Assembly (NCBI GenBank): GCA_021783525.1
Contig: JAJXTT010000130.1
Location: forward strand, 1-5,939
Length of the DNA stretch: 5,939 bases
Source of the DNA: Pseudomonadota bacterium
GTDB taxonomy: Bacteria; Pseudomonadota; Gammaproteobacteria; Burkholderiales; Gallionellaceae
Direction of reading: 5' to 3'
Shown: one piece after another, positions 1 through 5,062 of the stretch
Position numbering within the stretch: the first letter of the stretch is position 1
Layout of the letters: every line of letters starts with the position of its first letter
The notes under the pieces: model-generated
Database searches by the model: none
What the model was told of the DNA's origin: nothing
The model's input: the letters and a program-made list of their open reading frames with translations, nothing else
Position numbers and translations under genes: made by a program

Positions 1-410
1 CCGGGATAAGTCTGTTCGACAAGCATGCTGTCGGTTCCCTGCCATGCCGTATTCCACGAGTGATTGGCCCAGCACAGGCAGAAGGGAAAGTCAGGCTCGC
101 CGCTGCTCAGAATGTCGTTGACCGGCCGCTCAAGGATGCGGCGACCACCGAACCAATAGTGGTAGTAGCAAAACCCGCCGATGCCATATTCCGTGGCCAG
201 TTCAGCCTGGGCATTACGTGCCTCGGGCAGGCGCAGATCGTAAAAGCCGAGGTCCGCTGGCAGGTGGGGCTGATAGTGGCCGGGGAACAAGGGCTTCGCC
301 TTCGCGACGTTGGTCCATTCGGTAAACCCCTTGCCCCACCAGGCATCATTTTCCGGCGTGGGATGAAACTGGGGCAGATAAAAGGCGATTAGGCGAGCGC
401 GTTGATTCAT
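1..410 (-). CDS. WbsX family (GH99-like) glycan-processing protein, N-terminal part
   Basis: This is the first 136 codons of a protein that runs off the left edge of the window. The N-terminus MNQRARLIAFYLPQFHPTPE, followed by NDAWWGKGFTEWTNV (residues 21-35), FPGHYQPHLPADLGFYDLR (42-60), YGIGGFCYYHYWF (75-87) and CWANHSWNTAW (113-123), is the standard opening of the WbsX family (Glyco_tran_WbsX, related to glycoside hydrolase family 99). Such proteins are encoded in O-antigen and exopolysaccharide loci, alone or fused to glycosyltransferase domains. They are annotated as glycosyltransferases, but the GH99-like fold leaves the reaction (transfer or hydrolysis) open. The ATG at 410 is chosen because the family motif RLIAFYLPQFHP starts five residues later. 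No good Shine-Dalgarno is seen before it. It follows the 698-residue gene by 146 bp on the same strand, and a weak -24/-12-like site lies in that gap. The family call is secure. Substrate and full domain content cannot be seen. Confidence 0.93.
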   Translation of the reverse strand, partial: MNQRARLIAFYLPQFHPTPENDAWWGKGFTEWTNVAKAKPLFPGHYQPHLPADLGFYDLRLPEARNAQAELATEYGIGGFCYYHYWFGGRRILERPVNDILSSGEPDFPFCLCWANHSWNTAWQGTDSMLVEQTYP

Positions 411-439
411 TTTTGTGACAGGCGTTTTGCTAAGCAGGA

Positions 440-455
440 GGCAGATTTCATACCA
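440..455 (-). promoter_or_regulatory. candidate sigma-54 (-24/-12) promoter before the WbsX gene
   Basis: Read on the minus strand this is TGGTATGAAATCTGCC. It has GG, exactly 10 bases, then GC, and also keeps the A and G of the -24 block and the TGC of the -12 block (consensus TGGCACG-N4-TTGCW). Transcription would start near 429, about 20 nt before the WbsX ATG. Several consensus bases are missing and a site this good could arise by chance, so this is a weak candidate. It gains some weight from the much better sigma-54 site upstream of the same gene set. Confidence 0.3.
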
Positions 456-556
456 ATGGAGTCACCGGAATTTGTAGCACTCTTATGGAGGCCAACCGTT
501 TGGGTGCATTGTCGCGCAGATTCGCCCACTTGGAGAGGTTTGAGCAAGTACCCGTT

Positions 557-2653
557 TTATGTGCTTCTGAAGGCGTGTGGGCCAGGCATGACTTCGGCAA
601 TACGGGTGAATGTCTGGTCTCCTTGATAATCATAAGCTGAGTCCAGTGTGCGAGTGGGGGCCGTTGATCCCACGGTAAGCATGCCGCGCAGCGACGAACG
701 TGGAGCGATTTTCGGGCTGGCGGCGGGCTGGCTTTCGTGGCTGTCGAGAACCTGCCAGGACATTGTGTTTTGTGGCGGAATTTCCCATTCTAGTGTTATT
801 GGTTCTGTTGTCGGGTTGGCGATCAGCAGTTCGATGTTTTCGCCGTGACTGAGGTTTGCAACTCGCAGTCTGGAGTCGCGTGGGCTGGGGCAGGGATGCT
901 GTTTCTCTGGCCCGACCGCTTCGGCGTTGGCGCCCAGAAGCGAGGGCGACAAACCGAGCGCATTGTCTTCCAGGTCGATCATCGCTTCGGCCAGCCAGGC
1001 GCGGTATATCGGGGCGGGATTCGCCAGACACAGATGATAGAGCGCCTCGGCCCAGAAGCCCAGGGCGTCATCTTCCTTACCTTTCATTTCCTTCCAGCGT
1101 CGCGTGATCCCGCTTTGCTGCGTGAAAGAAAACCCGCTTTCCAGCACTTCATCGAGGCGGGCGTCTCCAAACATTCGCCGGGTGCGGATGAGGTCCAACA
1201 GGTTGACAGGCTGGTAACGCACCGAGAGCCCGTATTGCGCAAGGCCCCGGTCAATGAAGCCGTCCGGCATCACCAGGCGCGGAAACCGCGCCTTGATTCG
1301 GGGCAATTGCGCAACCAGATATTTCCAGGCGATGCGTTTGAGCGCCCGCTTGAACAACGGCAGCCTACTGGCCTGTTCGGAAGGCAGGAAGGTCAGGCCG
1401 ATGGCTCTGAACAGGGGGCGATAAAGCCATTCTGCGGGACGAAGCTCAAGGACGGCCCGGGTGGATACGTTGGCCGAGTCGATGAGCGCGTCGTGTCGTC
1501 CATTACCAGTGACCCGCCGGCAGCGCTCCATGGCAATGTTGGTGTCCAGGTGCGTGTTGAGGACTAGGAGGTTACTTTCCGACTTTCCCAACGCGCGGCT
1601 GCGTGTAGTGCGGAAAGGGTATTTCTCTAGGGTCTTTGCGTTCTGTTCCAGGGAGTCGTGCAGGTACCACGCACCGGAATCCAGGCGGTCTGTGCGCGCA
1701 GCGGCAAAGGCGGCGGCCTTTTCCAGCGCGGTGCCGACCACTGCGTCACGGGTTTCCTCGAAGTAGGCGGCGAGCAGGTGCATTGCCCCCCCATGCAATC
1801 GGTAGTGGGACTCCATCTGGTCGGTCCATTCGCCGTGGTACCAACCGCCGTCCTCGGCTTGGCGGGCAATCACCGAGAACGCCAGCTGCGCTCGCAACAA
1901 CGCATACAGGCGCTTGCCGGTGGTCTTAAGCAGGCCGGAAATGGCCACGTACAACGCGTAGGCATCCAGTTCGGAGCAAACCCGCCAGTACTTCGGCCAA
2001 ACTTCGTGGTTTTCGTAAACGTGGCCATGAACCAGATGCAAATACAGGTCGGCCGGCCGCTGATAAACCGTATGTGAGCTCCACAGGAAGTAACGCTGCC
2101 TTTCAAGAGTGGATAGCGTCTGAAGCGACCTGGCCAGTTCGGGTTCGTTGGCAGGCAAGCGCCATGCCGTGATGTCCAGTACCTGATCTTGCGGAATATC
2201 GAGCGTAACGGCGAGTCTCGATGGGGAGACATTGCAGCCTGTTGCCTGTGCCTGCTGGTGGGCAAGGATGTGGCCATCGTGGTCCAGCTTGCGCAGGTGT
2301 GGAGCCTGGGGAATCCAGTAGCTGTCGCGGCTGGAATCAAGAGGGCTGATAATCCAGCCGCCTGCAACGCAGGTTTCGAGCTGATAGCCGCCATCAAGGC
2401 TGATGCTGGCCTGGGAGGCGTCCTTTCCCGCGATACGCAAGAAGCTGACTGCCGCATGGCTTTCGGCGAAACGGTCTTGCACAACGCTTGCCATTCCTGC
2501 ATCTGCGAGTGCGGTGCGTGTGAAAGCCTGGCCGTCGATCAATGGGGGCGACGAATGATCCTGCGCGGTCAGGAAAAGCGAACGAAGATCGATCAGTAAT
2601 GAACGCTCGGACGTTGATTCGGAAAGCATGGCGGGGGATGCCTGAGATGTCAT
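557..2653 (-). CDS. Unassigned 698-aa protein of polysaccharide locus, toroid-like core plus C-terminal beta-rich domain
   Basis: I do not recognise a named family. There is no signal peptide or membrane segment, so it is probably cytoplasmic. Residues 1-165 are mixed and may form a beta-rich domain (SFLRIAGKDASQASISLDGG at 70-89). The central part, about 170-560, is helical, with motifs typical of alpha/alpha-toroid glycan enzymes: HGHVYENHEVWPKYWR (209-224), DGGWYHGEWTDQMESHYRLH (268-287) and NTHLDTNIAMERCRRVTGNG (366-385). It includes many Trp, His, Glu and Asp residues suited to binding sugars. Residues 593-663 (NIELLIANPTTEPITLEWEI at 606-625) look like a beta-sandwich. This layout recalls polysaccharide lyases, uronyl epimerases and related hydrolases, but no reaction can be assigned. 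The ATG at 2653 is preferred. An in-frame TTG at 2692 would add 13 residues, with no better ribosome site. The gene lies 54 bp after the flippase gene on the same strand, so the two are probably cotranscribed. Its codons are less G/C-ended than those of aroB. Confidence 0.9.
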   Translation of the reverse strand: MTSQASPAMLSESTSERSLLIDLRSLFLTAQDHSSPPLIDGQAFTRTALADAGMASVVQDRFAESHAAVSFLRIAGKDASQASISLDGGYQLETCVAGGWIISPLDSSRDSYWIPQAPHLRKLDHDGHILAHQQAQATGCNVSPSRLAVTLDIPQDQVLDITAWRLPANEPELARSLQTLSTLERQRYFLWSSHTVYQRPADLYLHLVHGHVYENHEVWPKYWRVCSELDAYALYVAISGLLKTTGKRLYALLRAQLAFSVIARQAEDGGWYHGEWTDQMESHYRLHGGAMHLLAAYFEETRDAVVGTALEKAAAFAAARTDRLDSGAWYLHDSLEQNAKTLEKYPFRTTRSRALGKSESNLLVLNTHLDTNIAMERCRRVTGNGRHDALIDSANVSTRAVLELRPAEWLYRPLFRAIGLTFLPSEQASRLPLFKRALKRIAWKYLVAQLPRIKARFPRLVMPDGFIDRGLAQYGLSVRYQPVNLLDLIRTRRMFGDARLDEVLESGFSFTQQSGITRRWKEMKGKEDDALGFWAEALYHLCLANPAPIYRAWLAEAMIDLEDNALGLSPSLLGANAEAVGPEKQHPCPSPRDSRLRVANLSHGENIELLIANPTTEPITLEWEIPPQNTMSWQVLDSHESQPAASPKIAPRSSLRGMLTVGSTAPTRTLDSAYDYQGDQTFTRIAEVMPGPHAFRST

Positions 2654-2669
2654 AATGGATCGTCCATTA
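2653..2669 (-). promoter_or_regulatory. Small hairpin covering the start region of the 698-aa gene
   Basis: A perfect 7-bp inverted repeat (TAATGGA, 3-base loop TCG, TCCATTA) lies directly upstream of the ATG. It includes the A of the start codon and the only weak ribosome-site-like bases (GGA about 9 nt before the ATG). In mRNA it would form a short stem that could dampen initiation unless ribosomes arriving from the flippase gene open it. A repeat this short is expected by chance several times in the window, so a function is only suggested by its position. Confidence 0.25.
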
Positions 2670-2707
2670 ACGTACACAGGTAAAGCATGCAAGCCGAACG
2701 CACGCGT

Positions 2708-4177
2708 TTATGCCTGTTGAGGCGCGAGCCGGAGGAGCCTCTTCCAGCGCAGGGCTTCGGGGGCGAGAGAGGGTAGCGGCAGGTAGAGGAAGGCCAGTGC
2801 ATAGGCCGCCCCCCCGCTCAGGGCGGAGATAACCAGGTAAGTGGCCTTGGCGTGCTCGCGCATACCCGATGGCAGGAGGGCGTCCACGGCAAGCAGCGTG
2901 GCGATCAAGATTCCGTTGAGCAGCAGGGCGGGGCCAACCGCGCCGACGAGTTCGCTGAGCCTCGCCCTGAAGCACTGGTTGGCCAGCAGATACATATGGG
3001 TGGTGGAATAGACCTGGCTCAGCACGATGCCATAGGCAACTCCGGCCAGTCCCCAGGCGAGACCAAAATAGCAGCCGATGGCGACGATGATCCAGGTGAT
3101 CGTTTGGACGACGACTTCACGTCCGAGTCGATTGGTGGCTGCGAGCACCGCACCGCAAGGATGGCCTACGCAATAGAGCAATCCCAGGGGGGCGAGAATT
3201 TGAAGAGGGGTCGCGGCATCAGCCCAGTGCTCGCCATACACCGCGACGATGAATGGTTTCGCCAGCCACCACAGCCCCACATAAATAGGGAGCGTATAGA
3301 GCATCAATAACGAGGCCATTCTGAAAAACAGGTACTTGATCCCGTCCGGGTTGTCCTGCTCGATGGACATGGCGCGGAATACCGGCTGATAGATGGGGCC
3401 ACTGATGGTGTCGAAGGGAAGTTTGGCCAGGCTGTCGCCTTTGTTGAACAAGCCGACCATGCTGGTGCCGGCCATTTTGGTGATGATGAAGTTGCTGGTC
3501 TGGCGACGCATGTAACTGGCCAGGTCGTTCAGGATGAACTTGAATCCGTAGCCGCTGTGACGGCGTGCTATCTGGCCATCGTAATATAGGCGGGCGCGTA
3601 TTGGGGTGAGACGAAATACCATCAGGTAGCCGAGCACGCTCCCGAGCAATCCGCCGGTCACGAGGCTCCATACCCCCCAGCCATTCATGGCCATGACGAC
3701 GCTGGTAATGCCGCTGATCACGCCGGCGGCGAGGCTGCGCAGGGATACCGCCCGGTAAAGCATTTCTCTCTGCAGCCAGGTGTTGTGTATGTTGAGAAAC
3801 GGCCGCATGACAAAGCTGATGGCCGAAACGCGCAGGAGGTCTTTGTACAAGGGATTGCCGAACCAGTCTGCAAACCATGGCGCGATGATGAAAAAGCCCG
3901 TGTAGATCAACAAGCCAATGGCCAGCTGCATGCTGAAAATGACCTGGAAATCCTTCTCCTGCAGGTCCTTGGCGCGAATCAATGCCTGCCCCATTCCGCC
4001 CGAGGCGACCAAGCCGACAAAACCGGTAAAAATCTGGATCGTGATGATCATGCCGAAATCGGCCGGGACGAGCAGGCGGGCGAGCGCGATGCCGAACGCG
4101 AATTGCATCGCCTGACCAAGTACGTTGGTGCTGATCAGCCATTTGGAACTGCTTCGTACGCTCTGGCCTCGGCTCAT
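2708..4177 (-). CDS. wzx: Wzx-like polysaccharide flippase (MOP superfamily, WzxC-type)
   Basis: This is a 489-residue integral inner-membrane protein that is expected to flip undecaprenyl-linked oligosaccharide units from the cytoplasmic to the periplasmic face, for assembly by a Wzy-type polymerase. Its length is normal for the family and the gene is complete. Hallmarks of the WzxC/polysaccharide synthase family are visible: LARLLVPADFGMI (32-44), GMGQALIRAKDLQEKDF (61-77), GLFNKGDSLAKLPFDTISGP (242-261) and VYGEHWADAATPLQILAPLG (313-332). Hydrophobic segments are spread along the whole chain, for example 80-100, 148-165, 171-188, 285-305, 325-345, 357-375, 413-431 and 447-465, consistent with 12-14 membrane helices. 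The ATG at 4177 has a usable ribosome site (AGGAA at 4187-4191). It is the first gene of the leftward set and is preceded by a leader of about 417 nt from a sigma-54-type promoter. The glycan specificity cannot be read from the sequence. Confidence 0.95.
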   Translation of the reverse strand: MSRGQSVRSSSKWLISTNVLGQAMQFAFGIALARLLVPADFGMIITIQIFTGFVGLVASGGMGQALIRAKDLQEKDFQVIFSMQLAIGLLIYTGFFIIAPWFADWFGNPLYKDLLRVSAISFVMRPFLNIHNTWLQREMLYRAVSLRSLAAGVISGITSVVMAMNGWGVWSLVTGGLLGSVLGYLMVFRLTPIRARLYYDGQIARRHSGYGFKFILNDLASYMRRQTSNFIITKMAGTSMVGLFNKGDSLAKLPFDTISGPIYQPVFRAMSIEQDNPDGIKYLFFRMASLLMLYTLPIYVGLWWLAKPFIVAVYGEHWADAATPLQILAPLGLLYCVGHPCGAVLAATNRLGREVVVQTITWIIVAIGCYFGLAWGLAGVAYGIVLSQVYSTTHMYLLANQCFRARLSELVGAVGPALLLNGILIATLLAVDALLPSGMREHAKATYLVISALSGGAAYALAFLYLPLPSLAPEALRWKRLLRLAPQQA

Positions 4178-4401
4178 GCGATCGATTTCCTGTCACAACG
4201 CATGACTTGGTGGATATGAAAGGGACATGAAATCAGGCCCCCGGCGCCTGGTCCCAATGCCAAGGAGCCTTCCGTAGCAGTGAACTCACAATCCTGTGTG
4301 TCGGTGCGATACCGAATGGCAGCGACTTTTCCGGCGGATGCGTGGCCTGTGCGCCAAGCCGGCGGGTGCGTGGCGGGCCCGGTCAGCGTAGGGAAGCACG
4401 G

Positions 4402-4418
4402 CGGCACATATTGTGCCG
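4402..4418. repeat. 17-bp palindrome in the flippase leader
   Basis: CGGCACA, TAT, TGTGCCG: 7-bp perfect arms around a 3-base centre. It could be a protein-binding site or a small hairpin inside the leader RNA, about 225 nt before the flippase start. No run of T follows on either strand, so it is not an intrinsic terminator. Arms of this size occur by chance in a window of this length. Confidence 0.35.
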
Positions 4419-4509
4419 TCTGAGCGCAACCGGCGCGACGTGCGGAAAGCTTGTCAAAAGTGTCGACATGACAACCCTGGCTCGGGCGGCGTTCGGTCAC
4501 GTGCGTCGA

Positions 4510-4567
4510 TATTTCCCCGTCCGCCGAGAGGAGGGCGAGGGGAGCCTGCCGGAGAGATGGGGAAATA
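4510..4567. repeat. 58-bp inverted-repeat element in the flippase leader
   Basis: Perfect 9-bp arms (TATTTCCCC at 4510-4518 and GGGGAAATA at 4559-4567) enclose a 40-base GC-rich, purine/pyrimidine-skewed interior, in which TCCG and CGGA can extend the stem after a small internal loop. If transcription starts near 4594, it lies about 27-85 nt into the leader of the polysaccharide operon. It could be an RNA stem-loop or a short palindromic repeat (REP or MITE-like). No second copy is present in this window. Confidence 0.4.
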
Positions 4568-4604
4568 GGGTGCATGGACGACATGATCGTTAGCCGAGAG
4601 TGGC

Positions 4605-4620
4605 AGCAAGGGATATGCCA
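4605..4620 (-). promoter_or_regulatory. Sigma-54 (RpoN) -24/-12 promoter for the polysaccharide operon
   Basis: On the minus strand the bases read TGGCATATCCCTTGCT, preceded by C. Against the RpoN consensus YTGGCACG-N4-TTGCW this matches the leading pyrimidine, TGGCA, TTGC and the final W, with the required GG-N10-GC spacing. The only departures are at the C and G that end the -24 block. A match this good is expected by chance in only about one in a hundred windows of this size, and it lies in a gene-free region pointing at the flippase gene. The start of transcription would be near 4594, giving a leader of about 417 nt. RpoN promoters need an enhancer-binding activator. The 4621-5000 stretch is the likely place for its sites, but no clear paired sites are evident. 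RpoN control of exopolysaccharide genes is known in floc-forming Rhodocyclales such as Zoogloea. Confidence 0.72.
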
Positions 4621-5025
4621 GCATTGCGGTCCCCGTCTCTTCGATGAGGGGTGATGGCGAGACGCCGGACATTTTCGCGATGATCAAGCCTTGGGCCCAT
4701 GGGTGGTCTTCACAAACCGCGTGAGAAACCCCAATAGTACCCTCAAGGTCGAAAGCATCAGACCATGGTCGCACGGGTGCTTGTTGCTAATGGTTCAAAT
4801 CGAAAAATGCCGGGGCGGGTGCAGAGTCCTGTTTGGCGACGACGATGTGCTTGCGCCATTGGGGGTGCCAAGACTTCGGGTTCGGTTCAGCCTTTGGGGC
4901 GAGTACCGGGGCCGTGGGAGACGACATTGATCAAATTTCGGTACAGCAGGGCGGGGAGAAGGCCCCGGGGAGGCGAACGGGCTCCTGGGATGAATCGCGC
5001 AGGCGCTATAACGTATGGCATTGGT

Positions 5026-5031
5026 TACAAT
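5026..5031 (+). promoter_or_regulatory. Possible -10 element for aroB
   Basis: TACAAT matches the sigma-70 -10 consensus at five of six bases and lies 31 bp before the aroB ATG, which would give a leader of roughly 25 nt. No recognisable -35 hexamer is found at 16-18 bp. TATAAC at 5007-5012 is an equally weak alternative. aroB needs a promoter here because the gene to its left runs the other way. Confidence 0.25.
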
Positions 5032-5062
5032 CATCCATCATTTCGCATTCAACAAATTTCCC

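Larger units (their letters stand above)
4178..5062. other. 885-bp divergent intergenic region between the flippase gene and aroB
   Basis: No convincing gene is seen on either strand. The open frames here give proteins without recognisable domains or membrane segments. The longest, 4174-4584 on the minus strand, is discussed under findings. No tRNA, transposase remnant or CRISPR repeat is seen, and no trace of the aroK gene that usually precedes aroB was recognised. What the region does hold is a near-consensus -24/-12 promoter directed at the flippase gene (4605-4620), a 58-bp inverted-repeat element (4510-4567), and several short palindromes (4402-4418, 4461-4468, 4761-4770, 4927-4934). The promoter for aroB must lie near its right end. 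It is best read as a control region plus a long 5' leader for the polysaccharide genes. Confidence 0.75.

Noticed and set aside
845..1567. 240-codon open frame on the plus strand
   Set aside because: It lies wholly antisense to the 698-residue gene and its translation shows no domain or hydrophobic pattern.
2650..2688. 12-codon frame (MLYLCTLMDDPL) ending in an ATGA overlap with the 698-residue gene start
   Set aside because: It has no ribosome site and is too short to distinguish from chance.
2690..2692. TTG as start of the 698-residue protein (13 extra residues)
   Set aside because: No better ribosome site precedes it than the ATG at 2653, and a rare start codon is not needed. The extension has no conserved look.
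3219..4196. 325-codon open frame on the minus strand overlapping the flippase gene
   Set aside because: It is a shifted reading of the flippase gene, rich in Arg/His/Pro/Gln. The in-frame flippase product has clear family motifs and membrane segments.
4402..4418. GG-N10-GC reading of the CGGCACA/TGTGCCG palindrome as a sigma-54 promoter
   Set aside because: The symmetry of the palindrome produces GG-N10-GC on both strands automatically, and the -12 block is GTGC rather than TTGC.
4791..4801. TGGTTCAAATC resembling a tRNA T-arm
   Set aside because: The flanking bases do not form a T-stem and no acceptor, D or anticodon arm is found around it.
4855..4870. TGGCACCCCCAATGGC on the minus strand, another -24-like block
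   Set aside because: The -24 half is perfect but the invariant GC at -12 is GG, so the spacing rule fails.
4178..5062. Search for a JUMPStart/ops element (GGCGGTAG) in front of the polysaccharide genes
   Set aside because: No copy was seen on either strand, so RfaH-type antitermination is not supported.
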